Origin: Bacteroidales bacterium
Lineage (GTDB): Bacteria > Bacteroidota > Bacteroidia > Bacteroidales > UBA10428
NCBI GenBank assembly: GCA_016935615.1
Contig: JAFGQO010000075.1
Coordinates: 30,176-94,175 of the forward strand
Reading direction: 5' to 3'
DNA length: 64,000 nt
Under the pieces are notes generated by a model. The model was not told the origin of the DNA. It saw nothing but the letters and a program-made list of their open reading frames with translations, and did no database searches. The translations under genes were made by a program, and so were the position numbers. Shown piece after piece: positions 7,567 to 18,033 of this stretch; the stretch's first letter is position 1, and each line of letters begins with the position of its first letter.

Positions 7567-10500
7567 TTATTTTTTCTTCACCTCAATTGTACCTGCCCCG
7601 TGGTACGAATGGTATTCTCCATTGTACATGGCATCAGCACTTACCGGCCCCATTTTGTAGGTTCCTGTTGAAACAACCCTAACAAGATAATAATAGTAAT
7701 ATGTTCCGGATCTTGCTGCAGTGAACATATTGATCCGGTCATCACGAATGTCCATGTATTCCGGATAACTTCCTGAATTCGGGTAATTCATTCCGGGAGG
7801 CAGGGTTGTAAGCCTGGGATTCTCAATTTCAAAGCAGGCAGGCAAAATATCTGTTATTGCAACATTTTCCACATACTGTCCAGATAAACCTGTAAGTGCC
7901 AATTCGATCAATACAAGATCATTTTGTTTGAATTGATTGTTCGTTATCAAATTCCCGTTACGATCATAAAAATTTCTGCGTACCCTGATGTATTTGTCTT
8001 CCTCAATATATGATCCGTCGCGACTGATGCCTTCACTTTCCCAGAAATAATATAGTCTTCCTGTTCCCTGTATGGATAGCTCAACCTTTTTTGTTGCAAT
8101 ATCTGCAATAGCAACTTTCAACTCCTTGTTTTCAAAAGAGGCAATTTGTTTCCCATTTGCTTTCAATACCCCTTTCGGATCGCTTTCGGCAATGGATCTG
8201 GCAAATTTGCCCATAGCCAAAAACCCAAATGTTCTTTCCTGCGTACTCAAATAGCGTTTGTTTTTAAGAGTTTCCGAAATATGCTTAACCATCATCCCCA
8301 CCTGTTGATTATCAGGGTCAATTTCAAGCAATACATTCAAGGCTATTGCTTCATCGCGGATGTATGAATAAAAACTTCCTCCGAAACTGGTGAGGGCCTC
8401 TTCACCTTCAAATGCGCGGGGAAGTATCTCCGAAGCCTTCTGCATATTTCCCGTAAGGGCATACGCACCTGCCAGGAGATATTTACTGTCAAGACTCAGC
8501 TGTTCAGCTCGTGAATTGTAGTAATTCAGAAGAGCCGTAGGTCTTTCGCCAGCGAGAGCAAGGACATAAAGAGAGTAAGCAACTTCTTTGGGTGCTATTT
8601 CTTTACGTTTGTTTGTATTATAATAATAGGTGACAGTTTCTTTTTTCTCCAGTTTTTTCTTCAGATATTTTAATAAATAATTTAGGAAAGATTCATCCAC
8701 TTCGTATCCTGCTTTTTTGGCTTCCAGTGCAAAATGCGCTGCATATACCGATCCCCACCACGTTTCAGTGCCATGCCCCGGCCAGTATGTGAGGCCCCCA
8801 TTATACAACTGCATCAATTTGATCCGGTCCAAAGCTGTCTGCACATTTCCAACAGCATCTTTCAGCGCTTTCTCTTCAGAATACATTGTTCCGATCAAAT
8901 CACCAAAATAAAGTTGAGGAAAGGCACTTGATATTGTCTGTTCCACACACCCGTATGGATAACGAACAAGATAATCAAGACTTTGAGAATACTGAATCAT
9001 AGGATTTTTACTAAGAATAAGGTACCCATCTACACTTTTCTCAATAAAATCTTTTGTATCGATTTCCAGGGCTTTTGTTTTCCCTGCCTCCACCCATCCG
9101 GTTCCTGTACGTTTTTGCAGAGGTGATGCAGGCCTTACAGAGATATCCGTTTTGTTGATAAACTCTTCTCCCGGTGCATTTGCTTCAATACGTACGGAAG
9201 ATTCTCCAAGCTGTTGCTGAGCTTCAATTTTAAATAGAAGTTCAGCTTCCGTATTTGCCGGAATAGTAACTGTTCCTGTTGATTCACCAACAACATGTAA
9301 TGGGCCTTCCAACCTGATTCCGGTCTTGCATTTGGTTTCTTTGTCGGTTGTATTCGTTAGAATCACCGGTACGTTGACCTTATCTCCCGGACTCATAAAC
9401 CTCGGCAATGCCACACTGATAACCAACGGATCGGCAACTTTCATATTCTTCTGTTCCGAACCAAAGATTTTTCCGTTATAAGCAACAGCCATGATCCGCA
9501 GGTCGCCTGAAAACTGTGGAATATCGATTTTATACTCCGCTTCACCCCTGGAATTTGTTTTTATTATACCACTCCAGAATGATACCAGTTTAACCCGGTT
9601 ATTCTGCATCGGATTCAGACGTTTTTCCATTTCAGAGCCATCACCTCCTGTATGACTTCTCACCAAACCAATTTCAGGAAAAAGGTATGGATATACATTG
9701 CTGGAGCTAACTTCAAGAGCACGTCTCTGATAGAAATATCCGTAAGGATCGGGTGTATCATACCCGGCAACCTGTAATATTCCTTCATCAACCACAGCTA
9801 TTGTCAAAGCACTATTCGGTTTTGATTTTACCCTGATTACCTGTTCTGAATTTGACCGTGATTTTTCAACTGCAGTAATGTTAACAGGCATTTTATTTCC
9901 GGGATCATCCACTTTCATTGGAGCATATCCATGAGCTACTGTTAGCGGAATGTCAGATTCTTCATGAGGTCTGAATAAAGTTGCCCCTATATAAACACCT
10001 GGTAAATATTCTTCTTTGATATCAAGAGAAAATGATGCGGCCCGTTTATCTGTTTGAGTGTAAAAATAATCCACCACCTCATCTGTTTCAATTGTTACCA
10101 GTATTTTTCCTGAAAAAGGCGTTTTCATGATCACATTTGCTTTATCGCCAATGTTATAGGTTTTCTTATCGAGTTCAATATCAATCTGCCCTTCATTATT
10201 TACTTTAAATGAACTATATCTGGTGCTGCCCCACCCATATGCATAAATATTGCTTTCTACATAGGTATTTACTCCGGGGGCAGAAATTCTCAGTTCATAA
10301 TTGCCCGATATATCCGGAATAAAACTGAAAACAGTTGATCTTTCATTGATTTTTATTGTCTTCTTCTGTAATACCTTCTCTACCTTTTCCGATTTATAGC
10401 GAAAGTATCCTCCCGAACGTGACAATACTGTTTTGTATTCATGTCTGATAAGCTTAACCTGGGCATCAACATCACTGAGTTCGTTCCCATTCTTATCTAC

Positions 10501-12951
10501 TGCAATTAAATTGTATTTAACAGGCAACCCTGTCCGTACATAATAATCCTCGCATTTCACTCCATAAAAAACATCCTGAGTATAAATCGTGGTTCTTTGC
10601 AATCGATTAACAGGTCTTCCGGTTTCGTCAAATACTGTGCTAAACAGATCTGCCTTTAGCATCCCCATGTTTTTGTATTCACGGGGAATGTCAAATTCTT
10701 CACTGGCTTTACCTTGATCATCCGTTTCAGCTTGCCTTAATATATCTTGAAATGCGCTGTGTGTACCTCTTATATAATAATTATAGCCTGTGTTCTTTTT
10801 TGGATAAAAGTTTGCCTGTTTGATTGACAACTCCACTTCATAATTTCGGTTAGCTGCAGGTGGCCCAAAGAAATTCACAGCCTCAATGTCAACATGTATT
10901 TTATCGCCGGGTCTATACTCCTTTTTATCAAGATCAACTTTAACCTTTATCCGGTCTGGCATAAACTCTTCAACCTTAATCACTTCAGAACCGATCAAAA
11001 CATCGTTGCTGGTAAATACATTTGCCACATAGGAGCCTGTTTGTGCCGAGGATGATAGCTCTATCTGAGTTTCAAACGAACCGTATTCATTCAATACCTT
11101 TTTGATTGTTTTGTAAACCTTCCCATTTGGCGTAATAAATTTCAGGATCAATGGAATGTTTCCCGGAGTATTCCATTCACTATCTCTGATAATCGTCGAA
11201 ATATTTACTGTTTCACCAGGTCTGTACAAATCCCGGTCACCATAAATAAAAGCCTCAAAACCAGAAGGATTCTGATACTTGCCTCCGACATCAAATCTCG
11301 AAGTATTTATACGGGTATTGTTAAGAGGAAGAACATTATAATCGCTATTCAGTTGAGCTGCCACCAGGAATGTTTCAAAACCAGATGCTCTCAGCTCATT
11401 AAAAGTATATTCCGCAACTCCTTCGGCATTGGTTTTTGTAGTATGAGTAACCTGGTTATTTCTTCCAATGAATCTGATCGTTACACCTGCAAGAGGTTTA
11501 GCTGATCGAATGGAGTTTGCAAATACTGTGACTTTATTTTTCCCTTTTTTCACAATCAACCCGATGTCTGATATGGCTATCATTTTTGATGCTCTGAGCC
11601 AATAATCCTCTTTCGATCTGATTTCAAGAACATAGATCCCTTTGTGATCAGCAAGCTTATCTTCGAAGTCAAGGGTGAGTATTCTATTGGAACCTTTTCT
11701 TGGCAATGTGCTGGTTTCTATTTCTTCGTCATAAACCACATCTCCAAGATTCCCGGGATCACGATAATTGTAATAATAATCATACTCGTAATCATAATCG
11801 TAGTAATAACTATTGTTACTCAGATAACCAATAATGTTATTTTCATAGATCTTGGTTATTGTAACAGTTACTTTGGGTACATTAATTAAGGCTACCTGTA
11901 TGTTTCTTGATCCTGAGCCGGATACATAAAACTCTTTCTGATCGATGAAACGTATTGTCGGACTTACCTTTCCGAAAGATATCGGTTGTGAATAATCGTA
12001 TTTTAACTCCCCACCAATCGTTCCGGGTAAACCTTTTTGAATACTTATCTCATACTTTTCCTCCATGTTAAAATCTTCGCTTTGTATTGTAAAATAACCC
12101 GGTTGAATTTCAATTTCATATTTTATAGACGGTACAATAGAAATATATTTCCTGACATTTTCTCCTGCAACCTGTTGTGTGGTGTACAAGGTTATTGTTC
12201 CTTCAGTACCATCATGATTTGCCTGTACGTCTGTTATTTCCAGCTTAAAAGGTGAGGGGATTACAAATTCTTCTTCAAAAGCTTTGCTAGTTTTCTCTCT
12301 GCCATTGTAAGGTGCAAGACCTTCGGCAAGAATGATCTTAACCGGGTAATCCTTATCCTCTTTTTGAATATTTTTAATTGCCAGACTAATGTCATCATCT
12401 ATTTCTTCAGTAAGAAGATCGAATTGTGTGTCTTCATTATTTATCATCACCTTAATGAGTCCACCTGCTTCCGATGGCAAGACCGGATAATTAAATCCCA
12501 GGTCGATTTTGATACAATGCACACCTCCATTTTCTTCGGAAAGATGCCAGTAAGCCCTGGTTGATATTAAATCGAGATAGGTTGTATGAAAGTGAATTTG
12601 CTTCTCACCGGAAAACCTTAATTTCTTTGAATATCGAAATATCTCATCTGTAAATTTACCCGTATAGTTCGTTGCCGGTAAAAATGCATCAGCAGGGGTA
12701 AATACCAGTGTATTTTTTGTTTGCCAGTGAAATTTTCCTTCTACTGCAGGTTCAAAATGAATGTATTCTGTTTCTGTCCATATACCTACAATGCTGTCAG
12801 GCATGAGGTCTTTGTTAAAAGTGAAGCTCAATAAGGCTTTAACAGGTATTTCATCTTCGAAATTTTTATCTGTCAGCTTGATTTTTTTTTCACCGGAGCA
12901 AGAAAAGAATAAAACGATAATGAGCATGAGTAAAGAGAATCTCTGTTTCAT
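7567..12951 (-). CDS. Alpha-2-macroglobulin family lipoprotein with thioester motif (YfhM-like)
   Basis: This is a lipoprotein of about 1794 residues. The signal peptide ends in the lipobox LFFSC (Cys18). It contains macroglobulin MG domains, including the FIYGDRDLYRPGETV segment typical of MG2, and the bait/ANA region VKLVSFWSGIIKTNSRGEAEY. The thioester motif is YGCVEQ with Cys1335. An alpha-helical TED domain and a C-terminal receptor-binding-like domain follow. Bacterial macroglobulins trap attacking proteases in the periplasm. The gene is divergent from a PBP1C gene, the partner also found beside it in enterobacteria. A Tyr/Asp-rich stretch (YYYDYDYEYDYYYNY) sits near residues 380-395. 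A Met three codons upstream is an alternative start. Confidence 0.93.
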   Translation of the reverse strand: MKQRFSLLMLIIVLFFSCSGEKKIKLTDKNFEDEIPVKALLSFTFNKDLMPDSIVGIWTETEYIHFEPAVEGKFHWQTKNTLVFTPADAFLPATNYTGKFTDEIFRYSKKLRFSGEKQIHFHTTYLDLISTRAYWHLSEENGGVHCIKIDLGFNYPVLPSEAGGLIKVMINNEDTQFDLLTEEIDDDISLAIKNIQKEDKDYPVKIILAEGLAPYNGREKTSKAFEEEFVIPSPFKLEITDVQANHDGTEGTITLYTTQQVAGENVRKYISIVPSIKYEIEIQPGYFTIQSEDFNMEEKYEISIQKGLPGTIGGELKYDYSQPISFGKVSPTIRFIDQKEFYVSGSGSRNIQVALINVPKVTVTITKIYENNIIGYLSNNSYYYDYDYEYDYYYNYRDPGNLGDVVYDEEIETSTLPRKGSNRILTLDFEDKLADHKGIYVLEIRSKEDYWLRASKMIAISDIGLIVKKGKNKVTVFANSIRSAKPLAGVTIRFIGRNNQVTHTTKTNAEGVAEYTFNELRASGFETFLVAAQLNSDYNVLPLNNTRINTSRFDVGGKYQNPSGFEAFIYGDRDLYRPGETVNISTIIRDSEWNTPGNIPLILKFITPNGKVYKTIKKVLNEYGSFETQIELSSSAQTGSYVANVFTSNDVLIGSEVIKVEEFMPDRIKVKVDLDKKEYRPGDKIHVDIEAVNFFGPPAANRNYEVELSIKQANFYPKKNTGYNYYIRGTHSAFQDILRQAETDDQGKASEEFDIPREYKNMGMLKADLFSTVFDETGRPVNRLQRTTIYTQDVFYGVKCEDYYVRTGLPVKYNLIAVDKNGNELSDVDAQVKLIRHEYKTVLSRSGGYFRYKSEKVEKVLQKKTIKINERSTVFSFIPDISGNYELRISAPGVNTYVESNIYAYGWGSTRYSSFKVNNEGQIDIELDKKTYNIGDKANVIMKTPFSGKILVTIETDEVVDYFYTQTDKRAASFSLDIKEEYLPGVYIGATLFRPHEESDIPLTVAHGYAPMKVDDPGNKMPVNITAVEKSRSNSEQVIRVKSKPNSALTIAVVDEGILQVAGYDTPDPYGYFYQRRALEVSSSNVYPYLFPEIGLVRSHTGGDGSEMEKRLNPMQNNRVKLVSFWSGIIKTNSRGEAEYKIDIPQFSGDLRIMAVAYNGKIFGSEQKNMKVADPLVISVALPRFMSPGDKVNVPVILTNTTDKETKCKTGIRLEGPLHVVGESTGTVTIPANTEAELLFKIEAQQQLGESSVRIEANAPGEEFINKTDISVRPASPLQKRTGTGWVEAGKTKALEIDTKDFIEKSVDGYLILSKNPMIQYSQSLDYLVRYPYGCVEQTISSAFPQLYFGDLIGTMYSEEKALKDAVGNVQTALDRIKLMQLYNGGLTYWPGHGTETWWGSVYAAHFALEAKKAGYEVDESFLNYLLKYLKKKLEKKETVTYYYNTNKRKEIAPKEVAYSLYVLALAGERPTALLNYYNSRAEQLSLDSKYLLAGAYALTGNMQKASEILPRAFEGEEALTSFGGSFYSYIRDEAIALNVLLEIDPDNQQVGMMVKHISETLKNKRYLSTQERTFGFLAMGKFARSIAESDPKGVLKANGKQIASFENKELKVAIADIATKKVELSIQGTGRLYYFWESEGISRDGSYIEEDKYIRVRRNFYDRNGNLITNNQFKQNDLVLIELALTGLSGQYVENVAITDILPACFEIENPRLTTLPPGMNYPNSGSYPEYMDIRDDRINMFTAARSGTYYYYYLVRVVSTGTYKMGPVSADAMYNGEYHSYHGAGTIEVKKK

Positions 12952-13165
12952 GTTAATCAATTTTGGTTAAAGTAACTAAATCTAAAAAAAATGTTGGAAT
13001 TACAGCTCGGAAAGGTGATTTTTATTATTCTGTGAATTGAACTTCATGGCAAATGAACAATTATTTCTTTCAGTCTGAATTCTATTATTCTCCAATATTC
13101 TTAACTTAAGCTCCTATTTCCCGGATTTGGAGAGTAATAATGAATAATCAATTGATTAGGTTGTC

Positions 13166-15487
13166 ATGAAATTTTCTTTTGACAGATTTAAAAAATATGT
13201 TGAATATATTCTGGGGTTCATAGTCTCGTACTACATACTGATCCTATTACTTACTGTTTTTTATCCGTTGGAAATTAACAAAGAGTATAGTACAATTGTA
13301 CTTTGCCGCAACAATTCATTATTGCATGCTTTTCTGACATCCGACGACAAGTGGCGTATGTATACGGAATTGGAAGAGATTACTCCTGAACTGAAATTGG
13401 CCATTGTATTCAAGGAAGATAAGTTTTTTTATTATCACCCGGGTATCAATCCTGTGTCTGTTGCTAGAGCCACAGCAAATAATTTACGAAAAGGCAAAAG
13501 GACATCAGGAGCCTCAACGATAACAATGCAGGTGGCTCGGTTATTAAAACCCAAAAAAAGAACGTATTTCAATAAACTGAAAGAAGCATTCAGGGCTATG
13601 CAGCTGGAAATGCTGCTTTCGAAAGATGAAATTCTTCAATTGTACCTTAATCTTGTACCATACGGAAGCAATATCGAAGGAGTTAAATCAGCTTCTGTAA
13701 TTTACTTCGGGAAAATGCCTGATCATTTAAGTATAGGTGAAATAGCCGCTCTGTCAATCATCCCAAACCGGCCAGTCTCCCTGAAACCTGGCCACAACAA
13801 TGATTATATTGAAAACGAACGGAACAAATGGCTGAATCGTTACCGGGAGGCGGGGCTTTTTGAGAGTAAATTCATTGAGGATGCTATAAAAGAACCTTTG
13901 ACAGCATCCCGAAGAGAAATCCCCCGATTGGCACCTCATCTTTGTTATCGACTTAAAAATCAATACCCTGATGAAAACAGTATTCGTTCCACTCTCAATA
14001 CAGAAATTCAATGTCAATCTGAAAAAATTGTGAAAGAGTACATACAACGCCTCTATTTTCAGAATATCAAAAATGCCACAGCCATTATCATTGATAATTC
14101 CACCAGAGAGGTATTGGCTTATGTCGGTTCTGCCGATTTTGAGAACGAGGAAGACGGTGGCCAGGTAGATGGCATACAGGCTGTGCGTTCACCCGGGAGT
14201 ACCCTTAAACCTTTGTTGTATGGTATTGCCATCGATAAAGGAATAATAACACCAAAAACAATTATCACTGATGTACCTGTAAGTTTTGCCGGTTATGAAC
14301 CTGAAAATTACAATGAAAAATTTAATGGCCTTATCACAATTGAAAATGCATTGGCTGGCTCTCTTAATGTTCCTGCCGTAAAGATCCTTTCGGAAATATC
14401 ACCGCAGATCCTGATAAATAAACTTATTGAGGCAAATTTTTATACCATAAAACAACAAAAGGATGATCTTGGGCTATCCCTTGTATTAGGAGGATGTGGT
14501 GTTACACTTGAAGAATTAGCAGGCTTGTATTCTGCTATAGCCAATCAGGGTATATATAAGTCATTGAAATACAAAAACAGCCAGGAGAAACCGATAACCA
14601 GGACGATCCTTTCCAAAGAATCAGCCTTTATGATAACTGAAATTCTCACTCAGCTTAAACGGCCTGATTTCCCTGTGCACTGGGAAAATACCATGCATAC
14701 ACCAAAAATTGCATGGAAGACCGGTACCTCTTATGGCCGAAGAGATGCCTGGAGTATCGGATACAATAAAAACTATACAATCGGTGTATGGTTAGGCAAT
14801 TTTTCAGGTGAAGGAGTGCCGGAACTTAACGGTGCTGAGAAAGCTACTCCATTGCTTTTTCAACTTTTCAACTCGGTTGATTACAATTCCCCGAAAGACT
14901 GGTTCAGTATCCCTGATGAACTGGACATGCGATATGTATGTTCACAGAGCGGAAAGATACCCGGTGAATTCTGTTCTGACTTAATTATCGACTACTATAT
15001 ACCCGGTATTTCGTCAAATGAAACCTGTACACATTTAAAAAAGGTATTTATCAATGCCGACAGTACGATCTCTTACTGCACTTCCTGTCTACCTGAAACA
15101 GGTTATAAAACAGCCCTTTACCCTAATCTGGTTCCCGAAATCATTACCTTTTTCGAAGAAAATAACATTCACTATCTGAAAGTACCTCCGCATAATCCTG
15201 ATTGTGAAAGGATGCTTAGCGGATCGAAACCCGTGATCACCTCACCTGTTCATGAAAATGAATATTTTGTGAATGTTACCGATAGTATGGAAATCATGCT
15301 AAGCTGTCATACGGCTAACGATGTCGATAATGTGTTTTGGTACATCAACAAAAAGTTTTACAAATCGGCCACTGCAGGTTTAAACGTTTTCTTTACACCT
15401 CCTGAAGGCAAAGTGGAAATAAGTTGTTCCGATGATAAAGGCAGAAATACTGATATTATTATCTATGTGAAACATACGTCTTTCTAA
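13166..15487 (+). CDS. pbpC: Penicillin-binding protein 1C (bifunctional peptidoglycan synthase)
   Basis: The 773-residue product has an N-terminal membrane anchor (about residues 12-33). A GT51 glycosyltransferase domain follows, with catalytic Glu84 in FKEDKFF and GASTITMQVARLL. The transpeptidase domain has S-T-L-K with Ser345, the SLN motif in AGSLNVPAVK, and K-T-G with Lys518. The last 90 residues match the C-terminal beta domain peculiar to PBP1C. It polymerises and cross-links peptidoglycan, probably in repair. It is divergent from the macroglobulin gene over a 214-bp shared upstream region, so joint regulation is plausible. Confidence 0.95.
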   Translation: MKFSFDRFKKYVEYILGFIVSYYILILLLTVFYPLEINKEYSTIVLCRNNSLLHAFLTSDDKWRMYTELEEITPELKLAIVFKEDKFFYYHPGINPVSVARATANNLRKGKRTSGASTITMQVARLLKPKKRTYFNKLKEAFRAMQLEMLLSKDEILQLYLNLVPYGSNIEGVKSASVIYFGKMPDHLSIGEIAALSIIPNRPVSLKPGHNNDYIENERNKWLNRYREAGLFESKFIEDAIKEPLTASRREIPRLAPHLCYRLKNQYPDENSIRSTLNTEIQCQSEKIVKEYIQRLYFQNIKNATAIIIDNSTREVLAYVGSADFENEEDGGQVDGIQAVRSPGSTLKPLLYGIAIDKGIITPKTIITDVPVSFAGYEPENYNEKFNGLITIENALAGSLNVPAVKILSEISPQILINKLIEANFYTIKQQKDDLGLSLVLGGCGVTLEELAGLYSAIANQGIYKSLKYKNSQEKPITRTILSKESAFMITEILTQLKRPDFPVHWENTMHTPKIAWKTGTSYGRRDAWSIGYNKNYTIGVWLGNFSGEGVPELNGAEKATPLLFQLFNSVDYNSPKDWFSIPDELDMRYVCSQSGKIPGEFCSDLIIDYYIPGISSNETCTHLKKVFINADSTISYCTSCLPETGYKTALYPNLVPEIITFFEENNIHYLKVPPHNPDCERMLSGSKPVITSPVHENEYFVNVTDSMEIMLSCHTANDVDNVFWYINKKFYKSATAGLNVFFTPPEGKVEISCSDDKGRNTDIIIYVKHTSF

Positions 15488-15596
15488 CGTATGCTATTGA
15501 GCAACTATCTTGCTGATAAACAATAAAGTCTCAGAATCATATCAGCAATAAAACACCAGTAAGCCTATCGGTAAAAAGGGATCAAATCTTATACAC

Positions 15597-16613
15597 TTAA
15601 TACTTATGAAACAATTGAGAATAATTCAGATCATCGTTCTCCAGTTGTATGATATATGTTCCCTGTTCTAACATTCCGACATAAAGATCATACGGTCCGG
15701 TATTCTCTCCATCGAATTTGTTGCTGAGCATCAATCTTCCGTCGAGACTATACACCTTAATATGAATTGCATCGCCAAATGATTCCTTGCTGTCAATATA
15801 TAAATTACTCTGAGCAGGACTGGGATAGATATAAAACGTATTCTCATTTCCGGAAATATCTTCAAAAGATGTCTGTCCGTTATCAATCAGGGTCAATGTT
15901 CCAAAAACATCGGCATCCTGCCATGCGGCGTTCTGATCTTCTTCGGAAACATTCACCGCCCCGATGAAGTTCTCTCTAACTCCTGTTCCGTCGTTATCAC
16001 AGTATGCAACTGACAATCCCATTTCCTTTCCTCCTGTGAGAGTAACCGGATTATTGCTGCCCCCTTCATCGTAAGTATCATCAAATATTTTTATGGCTGT
16101 CTCCCATGTATAGGTAGCCCCGTTTTGGGTTATAACAACATCAACATGATCATTTAACAAAACTGTACCTGATGTCCCAATATCGACAGCATCATACAAA
16201 GTACTGATATGGTAAGCAAACGCATTATAAGCTTCTGCACCACTTTCATGCCATCCACCCGAATGATCCTCATCGAGAAATACTTCAAAGCAATCATCTT
16301 CCCAATAACTATCGAACGGATCAGCATGCTGATCAGAAAAAACATCGTCTTCTATTTCAGCAAGCACCAGCAAGACATCTGCAGTCCACGCAAGCTTAAA
16401 CCTGCCGGTGAAGTCTTCGGGTGCAACCGTCTCTCCATAAGGTAACCACACATAAGGGATATCGTACCATACTGCCGAAGCCCAGAAGTCTTCATTGCCC
16501 TGACCGTCTATTGTATACGCACCGGCTTTTTGTGCTTCGAAAGTATCATCATAGGCTTTCGATATACCGTTGAGTAATATAATACAAAAAAATACACTGA
16601 TTATTTTTTTCAT
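15597..16613 (-). CDS. Secreted CBM9/DOMON-like sugar-binding protein with T9SS sorting domain
   Basis: The 338-residue product has a signal peptide (MKKIISVFFCIILLNGISKA). A beta-sandwich domain follows at about residues 25-245, with IDGQGNEDFWASAVWYDIPYV, WEDDCFEVFLDED and TWETAIKIFDDTY. These patterns are typical of family 9-like carbohydrate-binding modules and related DOMON domains. The last 75 residues (FYIYPSPAQSNLYI ... GTYIIQLEND) form a T9SS sorting domain. There is no catalytic domain. It probably binds sugar or a surface glycan outside the cell. It is convergent with pbpC and divergent from galK. Confidence 0.82.
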   Translation of the reverse strand: MKKIISVFFCIILLNGISKAYDDTFEAQKAGAYTIDGQGNEDFWASAVWYDIPYVWLPYGETVAPEDFTGRFKLAWTADVLLVLAEIEDDVFSDQHADPFDSYWEDDCFEVFLDEDHSGGWHESGAEAYNAFAYHISTLYDAVDIGTSGTVLLNDHVDVVITQNGATYTWETAIKIFDDTYDEGGSNNPVTLTGGKEMGLSVAYCDNDGTGVRENFIGAVNVSEEDQNAAWQDADVFGTLTLIDNGQTSFEDISGNENTFYIYPSPAQSNLYIDSKESFGDAIHIKVYSLDGRLMLSNKFDGENTGPYDLYVGMLEQGTYIIQLENDDLNYSQLFHKY

Positions 16614-16765
16614 GACAAATAGGTTAATTCAAAATAATAAATAGAATAAAACGCGAAGATCTCTCATCAAATATAGCATGTTTTCCAATGAGGGCAATGA
16701 TTTCTTCTCAGAAATGCTGGTGAACATAAATAAATTGACCTCCGGTCTTTTCAAATTAAAGTTTC

Positions 16766-16773
16766 TATTTTTG
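16766..16773 (+). promoter_or_regulatory. Candidate -7 box upstream of galK
   Basis: TATTTTTG fits the Bacteroidota -7 consensus TAnnTTTG, 79 bases before the galK start. No TTTG-type -33 box was found at the expected distance, so support is weak. Confidence 0.3.
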
Positions 16774-16852
16774 ATGCAAAGGATTCGGAATACAAAATCT
16801 GAAATATCCAATTTTTTTTCATGTCAAACAAAGAATAATAGTATATTGCACA

Positions 16853-18019
16853 ATGCAAGATTTCAATACCATAATTCAGAATTTACAACGAAAATTCACT
16901 GATCTTTTTCAGTTACCACCTGATCTTTACCAGGCGCCGGGAAGAATAAACCTGATCGGAGAACATACGGATTACAATGACGGATTTGTGCTGCCTGCTG
17001 CCATTGATAAAGCAATTTACCTTGCCATTTTAAAAAACGACCTGGAAAAACTTCGCCTTTTTTCTTATAACATGGATGAATTTTTTGAGATTGATATCCA
17101 TGAGTTAAAAAAAGTTGAGGTACAATGGGCCAATTATCTGATAGGGGTAACAGCGCAATTTCAGAAGAAAGGACTGAATCCCGGTGGCATAGATTGCGTT
17201 TTTGGTGGAAACATCCCTCCTGGTGCCGGTTTATCATCCTCTGCCGCTCTTGAATGTGGATTTGCTGCAGGCATAAATGATCAGTTTGATTTTGGTATTG
17301 AAAAAACAGAATTGATACGAATGGCGCAAAAGGCTGAACATGAATATGCCGGGGTGCTATGCGGCATTATGGATCAGTTTGCAAGTACCTTTGGAAAAGA
17401 AGGATACGTAATGAAGCTTGACTGCCGGAGTCTTGATTACGAATACTTCCCTTTGACCAACCAGGAGGTGGATATAGTATTATGTGATACACGGGTTGAA
17501 CATTCACTGGCTTCATCAGAGTATAACATACGACGTTCAGAATGTGATAAAGGAGTGAAAACTATTCAATCTGTATTTCCTGATGTCAAATCTCTCAGAG
17601 ATGCTGATCCGGCAATGCTTGACAAGGTGAAAACCAGGATGAAAACTACTATTTACGATCGATGCCATTATATAATTCATGAAAATATACGTGTTGAAAA
17701 AGCATGCAAAGCATTACTTAAAAACGATTTTTCTACATTTGGAAAATTAATGTATGAAACCCATGCCGGATTGAGTAAAGAATATATGGTAAGTTGCATC
17801 GAACTCGATACTTTGGTAGATATAGCGAAAAAAAGTCCTGATATTTCAGGTGCAAGAATGATGGGAGGTGGTTTTGGAGGTTGCACAATCAATCTGGTGA
17901 AAAAAGGAAAAGCTGAAAAGTTTATCTCCCTGGTAAATGAAGAATACAAAAAAACGATCGGAAGTACAATTCAGATTTATCGTGTAAAAACTTCCGATGG
18001 AGCAGGGAAACTAAATTGA
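16853..18019 (+). CDS. galK: Galactokinase
   Basis: The 388-residue GHMP kinase has the galactokinase signature [18 protein letters not shown] (residues 28-45). The ATP-binding glycine/serine loop is [13 protein letters not shown] (about 121-133), and the third motif MMGGGFGGC is near the C-terminus. It phosphorylates galactose at C1 with ATP, the first Leloir step. Its stop overlaps the TTGA where the next gene could begin, and galT and a sodium/sugar symporter follow closely. The three form a galactose uptake and catabolism operon. No epimerase is in the window. Confidence 0.97.
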   Translation: MQDFNTIIQNLQRKFTDLFQLPPDLYQAPGRINLIGEHTDYNDGFVLPAAIDKAIYLAILKNDLEKLRLFSYNMDEFFEIDIHELKKVEVQWANYLIGVTAQFQKKGLNPGGIDCVFGGNIPPGAGLSSSAALECGFAAGINDQFDFGIEKTELIRMAQKAEHEYAGVLCGIMDQFASTFGKEGYVMKLDCRSLDYEYFPLTNQEVDIVLCDTRVEHSLASSEYNIRRSECDKGVKTIQSVFPDVKSLRDADPAMLDKVKTRMKTTIYDRCHYIIHENIRVEKACKALLKNDFSTFGKLMYETHAGLSKEYMVSCIELDTLVDIAKKSPDISGARMMGGGFGGCTINLVKKGKAEKFISLVNEEYKKTIGSTIQIYRVKTSDGAGKLN

Positions 18020-18033
18020 CTAAAACCTTACGA

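Noticed and set aside
15510..15548. Terminator after pbpC (TTGCTGAT paired with ATCAGCAA)
   Set aside because: The loop is over 20 bases long and there is no T run in the pbpC direction.
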